Source: Thermotoga profunda AZM34c06 (GTDB lineage Bacteria > Thermotogota > Thermotogae > Thermotogales > DSM-5069). From it: a DNA stretch of 64,000 nucleotides. Position numbers and translations under genes: made by a program. Below the pieces are notes generated by a model that ran no database searches, was not told the DNA's origin, and saw nothing but the letters and a program-made list of their open reading frames with translations. How positions within the stretch are numbered: the first letter of the stretch is position 1; every line of letters begins with the position of its first letter. Location: positions 2,065,413-2,129,412 of the forward strand of contig NZ_AP014510.1 in the NCBI RefSeq assembly GCF_000828675.1, written 5' to 3'. This document shows positions 36,710 to 46,573 of this stretch, piece by piece.

Positions 36710-38354
36710 GGTTGATCACCCTGATTGACCTGATTTGCATTACCAAATCTCTTGGTACAACTACATGGACAACAAGTGTCTTATCTTTTTTTGGTTCTTG
36801 AACACGAATGACTTTCCCAATTGCCACTACTTCACCTTTCCTGTCAAGGCATTGAACTTCTTCATTTATGTTGGGTTTCGGAAGCATTTCATAAGGTAAT
36901 TTCATGATTGCCTTATTCTCTTCGATATGTGTTAAATCAACCACAAAACACGCCAACCCGGGACAAGACGCAACACAAAGCGCACATCCGGAACATTTTG
37001 AATAATCAATCTGTGGTAGATCATTTATATTTTCGAATGGTAAGATAGCCCCAGTTGGACAATTTGTATGGCACGGATCACATGGTATTGGTTGTGGACA
37101 CTCGATTATTGCAAGTCCGCCTTTTTTTCTGTCCCATAGTTCAAGTGGGGGTAGAACAGATTCAATCATATCTTCTGGTAAAATTCCGCTACAGAATTCT
37201 TCATTATATATTGTTTGTGACTGTACTTTGGTTTCTGCACAATACTGAATATTTATTGGTGGATTATCCAATTTGTGCAACAATACTTTTTTTACACCAT
37301 CTCTAATCTTGGAAGCGATCTCACCTCCACGCAAAAGATTAAGCTCATTCCAATATTCAACTAATTTTTGATTAAAGACAGACTCGTTGATTTTCCCAAG
37401 TGAATAAGCCACGGAAAGGCCCGCAATCTTTCCTTCAATCATCGCACTTGATGCTTCCTCTATCCCAGATGCATCACCAGCGACCCAGATGTCAGGGTGT
37501 GTTGTACGCATTGTTTCATCTCTCTTTGGGACATATCCAGAGAGTTCAGGAACATAATTCATTTCACAACCTGCCTGCCATAACAATTCACAAGTAGGAC
37601 TCAAACCAACCGCCAAGCATATAACATCACAGTCTATTCTCTTTTCCTCACCACACCATTCACCCTTTTGGTCTACTGCCTGAATTATTGCCCCTTCGAC
37701 CCACGATGTTCCCAATGCCCTTTTTATTGTGTGACGCAAATATATGGGTATTCCCAAGCGGCGGATTTTTGCAGCGTGTACCCAATATCCACCAACTCTT
37801 GGTGCGAATTCCACGATACCAGCCACTTCAACACCGGCCTGTAGAAGTTGATAGCTGACTATTAATCCAATGTTACCTGCGCCAATCATTAAAACGCGAT
37901 TACCTGGCACTACCCCGTAAACATTCATCAATGTTTGAACAGCTCCAGCGCCATAAATCCCAGGTAGATCATTACCGGGAAATGGTATGAGTTTTTCCAA
38001 GGCACCAGTCGCAACCACTACCTTTTCGGGATTTATTACGAAAAATTCTTGTTCCCCTGTCATGCAGGTTATGATCTTTTCATCTGTATAGTAACCCACC
38101 GCCGTTGTATTCAAGAAAAACTCTATATTATCCTTACTCATCAGTTGCTGTGTCAAGAGTTTTGCTATCTCTATTCCGCGAGTACCTGCAAATTCGTTGC
38201 TTGAACCGAAAAATTTATGTGTTTGTTTTACAAGTTGTCCACCCAAAGTCAGTGATTCGTCAACTAAGGTAACCTTGCACCCATATGAGGCAGCCTCTAT
38301 TGCTGCGCAGAGACCCGCTGGACCACCTCCTATGACTAAAACTTCAGTCTTCAT
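36702..38354 (-). CDS. FAD/NAD(P)-binding dehydrogenase subunit with ferredoxin domain (HcnB-like)
   Basis: 550 aa. FAD motif VLVIGGGPAGLCAAIEA and a second dinucleotide motif VLMIGAGNIGLIVSYQL mark a pyridine-nucleotide-disulphide-oxidoreductase fold. The C-terminal third has cysteine clusters CDPCHTNCPTG and CSGCALCVASCPG, enough for one or two 4Fe-4S centres. This is the alpha subunit architecture of dye-linked L-proline/opine/D-amino-acid dehydrogenases. It probably passes electrons from the DAO-family subunit to ferredoxin or NAD. ATG 38354 follows AGGAGGTG; the preceding gene overlaps it by 11 nt. Confidence 0.88.
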   Translation of the reverse strand: MKTEVLVIGGGPAGLCAAIEAASYGCKVTLVDESLTLGGQLVKQTHKFFGSSNEFAGTRGIEIAKLLTQQLMSKDNIEFFLNTTAVGYYTDEKIITCMTGEQEFFVINPEKVVVATGALEKLIPFPGNDLPGIYGAGAVQTLMNVYGVVPGNRVLMIGAGNIGLIVSYQLLQAGVEVAGIVEFAPRVGGYWVHAAKIRRLGIPIYLRHTIKRALGTSWVEGAIIQAVDQKGEWCGEEKRIDCDVICLAVGLSPTCELLWQAGCEMNYVPELSGYVPKRDETMRTTHPDIWVAGDASGIEEASSAMIEGKIAGLSVAYSLGKINESVFNQKLVEYWNELNLLRGGEIASKIRDGVKKVLLHKLDNPPINIQYCAETKVQSQTIYNEEFCSGILPEDMIESVLPPLELWDRKKGGLAIIECPQPIPCDPCHTNCPTGAILPFENINDLPQIDYSKCSGCALCVASCPGLACFVVDLTHIEENKAIMKLPYEMLPKPNINEEVQCLDRKGEVVAIGKVIRVQEPKKDKTLVVHVVVPRDLVMQIRSIRVINHG

Positions 38355-38676
38355 GATCTTGCACCTCCTGCTGGAAAGTCCCTTTGCCACGTTGAGTTTT
38401 TATGACCATTCCTTCTTTTAGAGGAGTAATACATGAACGAATATTTGGAACACCATCAACTATTACAAAACATGAAGAACACTTACCTATTGCACAAAAG
38501 AAGCCTCTAGGCCTGTTGTATTTCTCGGTATAGCTCAGAATTCTTATACCGTTCGCATGCAAAGCAGCCGCTATGGGTTCTCCTTCGAAACCTTCCATTT
38601 CCTGGCCATCGAACGTGAATTTAACCTTTCTTCCGTGTCGATATTCCAGAATTGGATGCTGCCGGATTAGCCTCAT
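38344..38676 (-). CDS. [2Fe-2S] subunit of amino-acid dehydrogenase (HcnA/SoxA N-terminal-like)
   Basis: 110 aa. Cysteines in FFCAIGKCSSCFV and IRSCIT give the plant-type C-x4-C-x2-C-x(n)-C ferredoxin pattern of HcnA and of the SoxA N-terminal domain. It is coupled to the FAD subunit gene downstream and to the racemase-family gene upstream. ATG 38676 is preferred to GTG 38685. Confidence 0.87.
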   Translation of the reverse strand: MRLIRQHPILEYRHGRKVKFTFDGQEMEGFEGEPIAAALHANGIRILSYTEKYNRPRGFFCAIGKCSSCFVIVDGVPNIRSCITPLKEGMVIKTQRGKGTFQQEVQDHED

Positions 38677-38681
38677 CGTTA

Positions 38682-39404
38682 TCACCTCAAGATATCAAAA
38701 CCATTGAAATTAATGGTTGCGCTAACGAATTTTATTAAACTCACAACATCAAAAACAGGTAAACCTGTCTCCAATCTCACATCTTCTGCGAATGGTGGCA
38801 TATTGGTACACTCCAAAACAATTGCACCGACAGAAGGATCAGATGCCAGAATTTTGGCTTTGTTTATCATTTCTTTTCGAGCCAAATTCACGTCGATCTC
38901 CCATGAGTCATACAACAAAGCTTTCCCAAAATCTGTATCTTCGATCCCAACTTTGACAATATTTTTTTCTAAAGCACCCACAGCTTTAAAGTGTTTTTCA
39001 CTCAGAGCTTTACTATTTGCTGTTATCACTCCAACTTTTCGTGTTGATCCGATCATCTTGCTTACAATTGGTATCAAAATCAAAGCCGAACTGACAAATG
39101 GTACTTTCAAAACTGATGCAATTTCATCTTGAAAAAGCGATAAGAAGCCACAGGAAGTTGCTATAACTTTGACTCCACTGTTCTCAAGTTCTTTAGCCGC
39201 TTCAATGAATCTGCCTAAAAACGGCTCTGGATTATTTTCGATAATATTCTGGGGGTTGGCACCTTTTATTACTTCGTAAAGAACGGGGAAGTCCCAGGTC
39301 AAAGCATTACCTATATCGCCAGGTAATCTGGGAAAATGTGTCTCAAGCATTATCACACCAAGTTTAAAACCATAAATGTTTTTTCCGCCTTTAACAACTG
39401 ACAC
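38682..39404 (-). CDS. Asp/Glu/hydantoin racemase-superfamily protein
   Basis: 240-aa two-domain protein with paired catalytic-cysteine motifs VIATSCGFLS (about residue 85) and IVLECTNMPPF (about 200), diagnostic of PLP-independent amino-acid racemases. It could supply the D-enantiomer consumed by the dehydrogenase. Related proteins also act on arylmalonates or maleate. GTG 39404 is preceded by AGGAGG at 7 nt. It lies between the TRAP transporter and the dehydrogenase subunits. Confidence 0.82.
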   Translation of the reverse strand: MSVVKGGKNIYGFKLGVIMLETHFPRLPGDIGNALTWDFPVLYEVIKGANPQNIIENNPEPFLGRFIEAAKELENSGVKVIATSCGFLSLFQDEIASVLKVPFVSSALILIPIVSKMIGSTRKVGVITANSKALSEKHFKAVGALEKNIVKVGIEDTDFGKALLYDSWEIDVNLARKEMINKAKILASDPSVGAIVLECTNMPPFAEDVRLETGLPVFDVVSLIKFVSATINFNGFDILR

Positions 39405-39420
39405 CTGAGACCTCCTATCA

Positions 39421-41307
39421 TCATGCTTCTCTTTTCTTGATCAAGAATTTAGTCAAGGACATATACACAACCGCGACTATAAAAACAACTATTGCCAGAA
39501 TCTCTTTTGGAAATTTTGGCGTCGCTGTGGCCCAAACCGCCAAAGCAAGCACGAAAAACACGATAAATCTTTCATAAATGTTCAATTTTTTTCTGAAATA
39601 TCCCGCAACTCCCACTGCCAATAGGTAACTAATCAAAGACATAAGGATGACAATCGTCAAAATCTGCCAAACTGAACCTCTCATCAAAAGCGCATCGTTG
39701 TAAACAAAGATATAACCAACCAAATATCCCGTCAGACCAAGTTTCCAACTTTCGTAACCAACCTTCATAGGATCGGCTTTGGCTATAGATGCACCACAGT
39801 AAGATGCAACACATACAGGCGGGGTTACTTCAGATAATTTTGCAAAATACAGAGCAAATAGATGGGCTTTTAAAACATCCACACCCATTTTTAATAAGGC
39901 AGGCGCAGCTATTGTCACCGCAATGATATAGGCTGGTGTCGTTGGTAGTCCCATTCCCAATATCAAACATGTTACCATTACCAGAATCAATGCAAGTAAA
40001 AGCTTACCTCCTGCTAAACTCGTTATAACAGAAGCCAATCCCAATCCAAGGCCGGTGTAAGTTAGCACACTTACAACAATACCCGCGCCAGCACAGGCAA
40101 GAGCAACAATGATCATATTTTTCCCACTGGTCTCTAATGCCGAGATTATTCTTTTTGGTGTCATCATTGTTTCTTTCTTAAAAAAGCTGATTGCTATTGA
40201 AATCCAGATTGAGTAATAAGCTGCCATGAATGGAGAATAACCTTTAACCAGAAAATAAACCAAACCAACAGCTGGAGCAAGCAGATAACTTTCTTTGAGA
40301 ATCTTTTTCCATGATGGCAATTCTTCTTTTGGCAGACCCTTTAGTCCATCTCTAAGTGCAACAAGATGTACAGTAATACCTAAGGCAATATAATAGAAGA
40401 TAGCACCAAGTAAAGCCGCCAAACAAATTTTTACATAAGGAATATTAGTCAATTCTGACATTATAAATGCCGCAGCACCCATCACAGGCGGCATGAATAT
40501 TCCACCCGTGGATGCAACAGCTTCAACTGCACCAGCAAATTCAGGTTTATAACCCATCTTTTTCATCATGGGGATAGTAAAACTTCCAGTAGCATAAACG
40601 TTACTCGCCGCTATACCACTTATTGAACCAAACAATCCACTTCCTACAACCGCAATCTTTGCAGGACCACCAGGACCCTTTCCGGCTATACGTGCCGCTA
40701 CCATTGTCAAATAATTACCAACACCCGTTGATTCCAAAAAGGCACCAAAGATTACAAACATCGCAACTACAGTTGCAGATATTCCTGTGATGCTTCCATA
40801 GATACCGCTATCTGTTATCAAGTAAAACATCTCTACAAACCTACCAAGTTTCATTGGTTTGTTGTAAAAAATTCCAGGCAAATAAGGGGCAATATACACG
40901 TAGGCCATCATTGCTATCAATAAAATTGTCATTGCAGGAACAACGGCGCGTCTTATAGCTTCCAAAAGCAAAATTATGATAATAATCCCAAGAATTATTT
41001 GAGTGGTTGTCAGTGGATCTACACGCTCAAATCTCATATTCAGAGAATTGTTGTATATCATTAGATACAATGAAGGTATCGTTGACAAAATCGCTAAAGT
41101 GATATCAAGAACAGTGAACCTATCTTTCGGTGATTTTTTCGTTGCGGGGTAAAGAAGAAATGCCATGGGAAGTAATAAAAGCAAATGTGCTCCTCTTTGT
41201 AATCGTGGCTGTAATATTCCCACTGTTGCGGTATACAAATGAAATAGGGCGGTGGCAACAAGCCACACACCCACAACCCATCTCTGCCAACCTCTGAGTT
41301 CTCTCAT
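39421..41307 (-). CDS. TRAP transporter, fused membrane component (DctQM type)
   Basis: 628-aa polytopic protein with around 16-18 hydrophobic segments. The 4TM (DctQ) and 12TM (DctM) parts are fused, as in TAXI systems. Family pieces include GIAASNVYATGSFTIPMMKKMG and MGLPTTPAYIIAVTIAAPAL. It uses the sodium or proton gradient with the adjacent TAXI binding protein. The substrate is probably the amino acid degraded by this island. Confidence 0.93.
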   Translation of the reverse strand: MRELRGWQRWVVGVWLVATALFHLYTATVGILQPRLQRGAHLLLLLPMAFLLYPATKKSPKDRFTVLDITLAILSTIPSLYLMIYNNSLNMRFERVDPLTTTQIILGIIIIILLLEAIRRAVVPAMTILLIAMMAYVYIAPYLPGIFYNKPMKLGRFVEMFYLITDSGIYGSITGISATVVAMFVIFGAFLESTGVGNYLTMVAARIAGKGPGGPAKIAVVGSGLFGSISGIAASNVYATGSFTIPMMKKMGYKPEFAGAVEAVASTGGIFMPPVMGAAAFIMSELTNIPYVKICLAALLGAIFYYIALGITVHLVALRDGLKGLPKEELPSWKKILKESYLLAPAVGLVYFLVKGYSPFMAAYYSIWISIAISFFKKETMMTPKRIISALETSGKNMIIVALACAGAGIVVSVLTYTGLGLGLASVITSLAGGKLLLALILVMVTCLILGMGLPTTPAYIIAVTIAAPALLKMGVDVLKAHLFALYFAKLSEVTPPVCVASYCGASIAKADPMKVGYESWKLGLTGYLVGYIFVYNDALLMRGSVWQILTIVILMSLISYLLAVGVAGYFRKKLNIYERFIVFFVLALAVWATATPKFPKEILAIVVFIVAVVYMSLTKFLIKKREA

Positions 41308-41326
41308 CCGTGCACCAACTTTCCCA

Positions 41327-42334
41327 TCATTTCAAATATCCAGCTTCTCTGTAATACCTCTCTGCACCAGGATGCAATGGTACTGCGATATTCTTAGCAC
41401 CGTTCTCTGGTACAAAAGTTTTGTTGGCAGGATGAACGTTCCACAATTCTTGTAAATTCTCACATAATATTTTCGTAATGGTATAGGCAACTATCTCGGG
41501 TACATCTGCGTTGATTAACAACTCACCAGCTGTAACAACAGTGGGGACAGCATTATCCTGACCTTGGTATGTACCAGCTGGAATAACACAAAGGCCCGAA
41601 GAACGTGGAACTGTTCCTAATTCTCTACTCATTGCATCGATACAATCATCCGAAATAGAAAGTAATACAGATTTTCTGGAGATGAACATCTCTGTTACGG
41701 CTGATCCTGGAAGTGAAAGGTGTGTAGTCACAAAATCCACATGACGGTCCTTGTACAAACTTGTCATATCCGCATAAGTTGCATGGAAATATTCTCCACC
41801 TGCTTTCTTTATACTATCTAAAGTCACACCGTAGTATCCAAGTATGCGTTCTATTATTGGTAGATCTGAAGTCCCTTTCATTGGAACTGCTATTCTGACC
41901 GGTTTACCAGCTTTTATCATGTCTGCCAATTCTTTTACAGTAGATATACCCTTGTCAGCGCTCGCAATAAAGTGGATATGATAATAACCAAAATAACCAC
42001 CCAGTGATCTCACCTTGGGATTTGGTTTCTCGTACAGTGGTGGGACACCCAAAAGTGCCATCTTATCAACAAAAGTGATCCCCCATCCAAGATCTGCATC
42101 ACCGGACGACACCTGTACAGGGTTGACAACTCCTCCACCAGGGACAACCTTTATCGATATTTTAGGTTCTTTCTGATTTATGAGAGCAGCTATTGCTCCT
42201 GCCTGTGCATACCATCCACCACCAACACCACCAGCAACCCACGTCAAAGTCACTGGTTTCAATTCTTGAGCAATTCCAATTGTACTTACAAGGATACTTA
42301 AAGCAAGAATCAGAATGAAATTAGCCCTTTTCAC
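41327..42334 (-). CDS. TRAP transporter, TAXI-family solute-binding protein
   Basis: 335-aa extracytoplasmic receptor with a clean signal peptide ending near GIAQ. TAXI hallmarks are AGGVGGGWYAQAGAIAAL and ISIKVVPGGGVVNPVQVSSGDADLG. TAXI receptors are known for glutamate and glutamine in some bacteria. GTG 42334 has GGGAGG upstream. It is paired with the fused TRAP membrane gene 19 nt downstream. Confidence 0.94.
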   Translation of the reverse strand: MKRANFILILALSILVSTIGIAQELKPVTLTWVAGGVGGGWYAQAGAIAALINQKEPKISIKVVPGGGVVNPVQVSSGDADLGWGITFVDKMALLGVPPLYEKPNPKVRSLGGYFGYYHIHFIASADKGISTVKELADMIKAGKPVRIAVPMKGTSDLPIIERILGYYGVTLDSIKKAGGEYFHATYADMTSLYKDRHVDFVTTHLSLPGSAVTEMFISRKSVLLSISDDCIDAMSRELGTVPRSSGLCVIPAGTYQGQDNAVPTVVTAGELLINADVPEIVAYTITKILCENLQELWNVHPANKTFVPENGAKNIAVPLHPGAERYYREAGYLK

Positions 42335-42375
42335 TTGAAATCCCTCCCTTAGGATGCCAAATTCAAAGTAATTTT

Positions 42376-43566
42376 CTACTTGTTAACGATTCCTGAAGTT
42401 ATCTGAGAATAAAAGCGAGATGGACTGATTTCATCGATTTCAAACACTGGTTTTCTACCGCAAATCAAGTCTGAAACCAACTTTCCCGTTATTGGTGCAA
42501 GCGCTATTCCATCTCCTTCATGCCCTGTTGCAATGAAGAAACCTGAGTTAGAAGGATCTTCTCCTATGATATATTTGCCATCTTCACAAGCGGGTCTTAA
42601 ACCAGCAAATGATCTTATAATGCGCACTTTACTGAATATGGGAAACAATTCAACGGCTCTTCTTATTATGGCTTGCAAGGCTTCGTATGTTGTACTTTTG
42701 TTAAACCCGACATATTCTCTCGTACTACCTATGAGGTAATTACCACTGTGAGTCCTCGACATTGCAAAACCAAGGCCGAGTCTTTTTGAAATCTCGTCAC
42801 GATCAAAATGAGACAGATGTTTTGAAATGATGTAGTTTGCATCCCAGGCATCTGTTTCACCAATTTCCTCGATGGGTTCTGTCACGACAATCTGTCCCCG
42901 TTTGGGGCGTATTGGCAAGTTAAATCCCACAAGAGATGCCACTTTCCCAGACCAGACTCCGGCGGCATTCACTACAATGTGTGAGTTATAAGATTGGTTT
43001 GAAGAAGTTCTCACCTCCCAGAAATAAGAGTTTTTTCTAATCTCAACAACTTCCGCATTTCTTATGAGTTCAACACCAAGTTTGGCTGATTTTTTTAAAA
43101 GTGCAAATAAAACACGGAATGGATTAACCTGAGAATCATCCGGTGAGTATGTCGATGCTATCACGTTGTCATTTATCCAAGGCTGCTTCTTTTTGATCTG
43201 TTTCTTATCCAGTATTTCTACATTTAAACCTATAGACCTTTGTCTTTTGACGAAATCTTCCATAACAGGTATGTGCTCAGGTTTATCGATTAAAATCATA
43301 CCGCCACGTGTTGCAAACTCGATATCTTCTTCTAACTCACTTTGCCACTCCCGATATATCTCAAGACTTGACATGGCAAGTTTCAAAGGGAGTCCGGGTG
43401 CCTTAGATTGCAAGAGTATCATGTGATCACATGCGCCAGAAGTACCACTGCCTATATCATCCCGCTCGAGTACAAGTACACTTTTGTTTGATTTTGCAAG
43501 ATGATATGCACAAGAAAGGCCTATTATTCCCCCACCAATGACGATGCAATCATAACCTTTGAGCAC
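42376..43566 (-). CDS. DAO-family FAD dehydrogenase (HcnC/D-amino-acid dehydrogenase type)
   Basis: 396 aa, probable catalytic subunit that oxidises an amine or D-amino acid to the imine. FAD motif CIVIGGGIIGLSCAYHLAKS is followed by the DAO-family segments VNAAGVWSGKVA and GLRPACEDGKYIIGEDPS. The family includes glycine oxidase, sarcosine oxidase beta, HcnC and the catalytic subunit of proline/hydroxyproline dehydrogenases. With the HcnA-, HcnB- and BFD-like proteins it forms a complete four-part dehydrogenase. RidA upstream fits an imine product. Confidence 0.9.
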   Translation of the reverse strand: MLKGYDCIVIGGGIIGLSCAYHLAKSNKSVLVLERDDIGSGTSGACDHMILLQSKAPGLPLKLAMSSLEIYREWQSELEEDIEFATRGGMILIDKPEHIPVMEDFVKRQRSIGLNVEILDKKQIKKKQPWINDNVIASTYSPDDSQVNPFRVLFALLKKSAKLGVELIRNAEVVEIRKNSYFWEVRTSSNQSYNSHIVVNAAGVWSGKVASLVGFNLPIRPKRGQIVVTEPIEEIGETDAWDANYIISKHLSHFDRDEISKRLGLGFAMSRTHSGNYLIGSTREYVGFNKSTTYEALQAIIRRAVELFPIFSKVRIIRSFAGLRPACEDGKYIIGEDPSNSGFFIATGHEGDGIALAPITGKLVSDLICGRKPVFEIDEISPSRFYSQITSGIVNK

Positions 43567-43582
43567 CCGAACTCCCCCTCTA

Positions 43583-45037
43583 TCAAATCAATCCTGAGTA
43601 TTTCGCAACGATTTCAATCAATCTCACAAGACCCCTTACGGCAAGTCTTGCTTTTTCTTCTATTACATCACCATTTTCATCGGTTGTACCAAGCCCCAGA
43701 GACACAAATATATTCGCATCATATGCAACTGTCTGTATTATTCCCATCACATCTGTACCAGATTGCAATATATTTGTTCCCGCATACATATCCTCAATCG
43801 AGAAAATTGGGAATGGTACACCTTTTTCCCAACAATCATCATAGTTTATTTCGACGGCTCCAGAATTGTAGCTCTTGGAAATCTTGAATATATGTTTTAT
43901 TTTACTATCAAGTTTAGAGAATTCTTCAACTGTTATTTCATATAACTTGTCAATACCTGCTTTGTACTTATCTGCCTTTTGTCTCAATGCCTTCAATGCC
44001 GCTATTGCCCCAGCAAGGGATTCTTTACCTGGGTCAAAGGTCACGTAAGCCGCTTTACCATATGAAGACCACGTACCACTTCGATCACCGTGTGTCCCCA
44101 TTGCTCGTCTGATAGGAACCATTACATCTTCGCGACCAATTATCAGACCGCAAGTGGGTGCTCCTGCCGCTTTATCCATACTATAAGTCATAACCCACGC
44201 GCCAGTCTTTCTTGGATCTGTCCCTATAAATGGAACACCCCAGGCATTATCAACGATGTATGGAACATTGTAATACTGTGCAAGCTCACCAATTTTCTTC
44301 TGAAGTATGGGGGTACCATCTTTGTCTTTTTCACCGTATCCGTATCCAACTGTGTCGTATCCAAGTGATGAGAAACCAGCTAAAGTATCAGCATATCTTT
44401 CGGCGTATTCCTTGATTTTATCTGCCGTGCCCTGTGCATCAACACCGCTGAGTAAGATAACAGGGTGATACTTTATGCCGTGAACTGGATACCTTCCTCC
44501 TGCCATTGGGACGATCACTACATCGACATTTTCAAGTCTCTTTCCATAGAAACCAAGTTCCCCGGCGGTACAACCTCTGTCTGCAAAGATGTCTTTATAC
44601 TGAGGCGGAATAGGTCTCCCATAACCACCGTGGTGGTGAAGATGTCTTTCATATGGTATGATGTATCTACTTCTGTACTTGTCACCTCTTCCTGTGAATG
44701 GTGGTGAAACAAGAACATCAAAACTTAACCACAGTGCTGCTTCACATGTACTCACAAGCAATGCATCATAATCATCTCCATAGTAATCTTTGACAATATC
44801 TCTGATTTCATCTGCAAAAACTTTGTTTGGGATCACTTCTCTTGCAACCTTGCTGATGGCCTCATCTACTTCTTTCGTTATCAACCCATGACAACCAGAT
44901 ATTGCACCAGTTAGCCCAAACTTACCGCGCCATTCCTGAGGTATACCTATTTCGTCCGCCGCCTTTTTGGCTTCTTCAAAGATCTTTGGCATTGATTGCT
45001 TCAGATGCCTGTAAAGATGATACTTGTTCTTAAACAT
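43583..45037 (-). CDS. Fold-type I PLP-dependent enzyme, function unassigned
   Basis: 484 aa. VDNAWGVPF supplies the PLP-ring aspartate and TYSMDKAAGAPTCGLIIG the Schiff-base lysine, the arrangement of class V-like aminotransferases, lyases and SelA/SepSecS-type enzymes. Distinctive stretches include YERHLHHHGGYGRPIP and RRAMGTHGDRSGTWSSYGKA. I cannot place it in a named family. It overlaps no gene but sits 16 nt after the unknown 144-aa gene. A carbon-carbon or carbon-nitrogen lyase in the pathway is conceivable. Confidence 0.75.
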   Translation of the reverse strand: MFKNKYHLYRHLKQSMPKIFEEAKKAADEIGIPQEWRGKFGLTGAISGCHGLITKEVDEAISKVAREVIPNKVFADEIRDIVKDYYGDDYDALLVSTCEAALWLSFDVLVSPPFTGRGDKYRSRYIIPYERHLHHHGGYGRPIPPQYKDIFADRGCTAGELGFYGKRLENVDVVIVPMAGGRYPVHGIKYHPVILLSGVDAQGTADKIKEYAERYADTLAGFSSLGYDTVGYGYGEKDKDGTPILQKKIGELAQYYNVPYIVDNAWGVPFIGTDPRKTGAWVMTYSMDKAAGAPTCGLIIGREDVMVPIRRAMGTHGDRSGTWSSYGKAAYVTFDPGKESLAGAIAALKALRQKADKYKAGIDKLYEITVEEFSKLDSKIKHIFKISKSYNSGAVEINYDDCWEKGVPFPIFSIEDMYAGTNILQSGTDVMGIIQTVAYDANIFVSLGLGTTDENGDVIEEKARLAVRGLVRLIEIVAKYSGLI

Positions 45038-45053
45038 ACAAAATCCCTCCCTT

Positions 45054-45488
45054 TCAGTCTCTCGTAAAATAGATCAAATCATTTAGACTCAAATTCATTT
45101 CTTCGCCAGATATAAGTTGTTCTGTGAAGATAACGATATTCTGATGATTTGGCATGTGAGTCTCATCAAAACCTGCCAATGTACCAATGCATTTTCCATT
45201 AGAGAGTTTCACCTTGTCTTTAAAAACAATCACACCAGGGTTTATGATCTCCACAAAAGCAAGATAAGCTATTTTGTTCACATTTTTTCCAGGAGCGGCA
45301 TCTTTTTCATCTGTTAGAATCAATTCGTGTATTTCACCATTTTTCAAAGCTCTCGACCACGGAGATATCAAAGATAAATTCCTGTTTTCCATCTTTCCGC
45401 GAAGTACCGCTACAATCCTTCCTACAACAGTTGTCTTTTTAGCATATGGATCGTTTTTAACCATTCCAGATGCATAAGGATCTATCAT
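45054..45488 (-). CDS. Unknown 144-aa protein, conserved context
   Basis: No signal peptide or membrane segment. It is a mixed alpha/beta sequence with segments such as VVGRIVAVLRGKMENRNLSL and IGTLAGFDETHMPNHQNIVI. I do not recognise the family. It lies 6 nt after RidA and 16 nt before the PLP enzyme, and could be its partner subunit. The ATG at 45488 has AAGGAG upstream. Confidence 0.72.
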   Translation of the reverse strand: MIDPYASGMVKNDPYAKKTTVVGRIVAVLRGKMENRNLSLISPWSRALKNGEIHELILTDEKDAAPGKNVNKIAYLAFVEIINPGVIVFKDKVKLSNGKCIGTLAGFDETHMPNHQNIVIFTEQLISGEEMNLSLNDLIYFTRD

Positions 45489-45494
45489 TGATAC

Positions 45495-45878
45495 TCACTC
45501 CTTGGCAGCTATAACTTCAATTTCAACTTGTGCACCTTTTGGTAAACCCGCAACCTGAACAAAAGATCTCGCTGGTTTGTGTTCGCCAAAATATTGGCTG
45601 TATATCTCATTGACTGCCGCAAAGTTGGATAAATCTGTCACGAAAACCGTGGCTTTCACCACATTTTTGAGATCACAACCACTTGCTTTGAGAATCGCTC
45701 TGATATTTTCAAAAACTCTTGCGGTTTGTTTTTTAATGTCGCCATTCACCAGTTCACCAGTTGCCGGATCGAGTGGAATCTGCCCAGAGACAAAAATAAA
45801 TCCATTAGCTTCAATTCCTTGAGAATATGGACCTATCGCCTTTGGCGCTTGATCTGTACTGATTGTTTTCACAGTCAT
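45495..45878 (-). CDS. ridA: RidA family enamine/imine deaminase
   Basis: 127 aa. Hydrolyses reactive enamines and imines released by PLP enzymes and flavin amino-acid oxidases, protecting PLP enzymes. The family signatures [27 protein letters not shown] and the catalytic Arg in [21 protein letters not shown] are present. ATG 45878 follows AAAGGAGG; a 36-residue in-frame extension upstream overlaps the regulator and is rejected. Its presence supports imine intermediates in the island. Confidence 0.94.
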   Translation of the reverse strand: MTVKTISTDQAPKAIGPYSQGIEANGFIFVSGQIPLDPATGELVNGDIKKQTARVFENIRAILKASGCDLKNVVKATVFVTDLSNFAAVNEIYSQYFGEHKPARSFVQVAGLPKGAQVEIEVIAAKE

Positions 45879-45885
45879 TCCTCCT

Positions 45886-46557
45886 TTACACAATATTGGC
45901 GTCAGATTTATTTCTTGCCTCGCGAAGATATGCATAAATGGTGAATTTAGAGTTTCCCATTTCTCTTGCAAGCAGATCAACTGCACCTTTTAGTAAAAAG
46001 AAACCTTTTTCATCGAGTTTTTTCAGAACATTTATTTTTTCTTCTTTGGTTGCATATCTCAAAGGTTTTCCTGTCAAAGATTTGACCTCTTGAATTGCTT
46101 CGTTTAAAAGTTCTTCCACTCTGCTTGCGAATTTTTCATGATTTGCTCCGGCGAGATCTTCCAATTTTTGAAAAGACAGATGTTGATCAATCACTTGCTT
46201 GAACATAGAAACCTTAGTTGTGTCAAAGTTGATACATAAGAAACCTATGATTCTCTCATTTTCATCGCGTATAAATATAGTTGTTGAACGCAAAATCCTA
46301 CCATCTGAAGTTGTAGTCATATAATTTGGCACGATATCGACTTCTCTGAATTTCTCTGATCTGAGTATGTACAGTCCAAGATCTGTTAGAGGCGCCCCAA
46401 CCTTTCTTCCTGTAACATGACCATTCTCAATTGCTATGACGGAACGTTCGGGATCTGTTATATCATGAAGGACGATTTCATAGTCGGGACCTAACATTTG
46501 TGCAAGTCCTTTGGTAACTGGTATGAACGCCTTTAAAATTGGATGAATCTTTTTCAT
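45886..46557 (-). CDS. YheO/DauR-type transcriptional regulator (PAS-like + HTH)
   Basis: 223 aa. An N-terminal YheO PAS-like sensor domain ([26 protein letters not shown]) is followed by a C-terminal DauR-like helix-turn-helix ([21 protein letters not shown]). The named member DauR controls D-arginine catabolism in Pseudomonas. It is first in the island and reads in the same direction. Perfect ATACAA/TTGTAT palindromes overlap its promoter, so autoregulation and control of the whole island are likely. Confidence 0.87.
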   Translation of the reverse strand: MKKIHPILKAFIPVTKGLAQMLGPDYEIVLHDITDPERSVIAIENGHVTGRKVGAPLTDLGLYILRSEKFREVDIVPNYMTTTSDGRILRSTTIFIRDENERIIGFLCINFDTTKVSMFKQVIDQHLSFQKLEDLAGANHEKFASRVEELLNEAIQEVKSLTGKPLRYATKEEKINVLKKLDEKGFFLLKGAVDLLAREMGNSKFTIYAYLREARNKSDANIV

Positions 46558-46573
46558 AATTTCAACCCTCCTT

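Noticed and set aside
43583-45037. 2-amino-4-oxopentanoate thiolase OrtB
   Set aside because: OrtB is a fold-type II (threonine-synthase-like) PLP enzyme; this protein has fold-type I residues.
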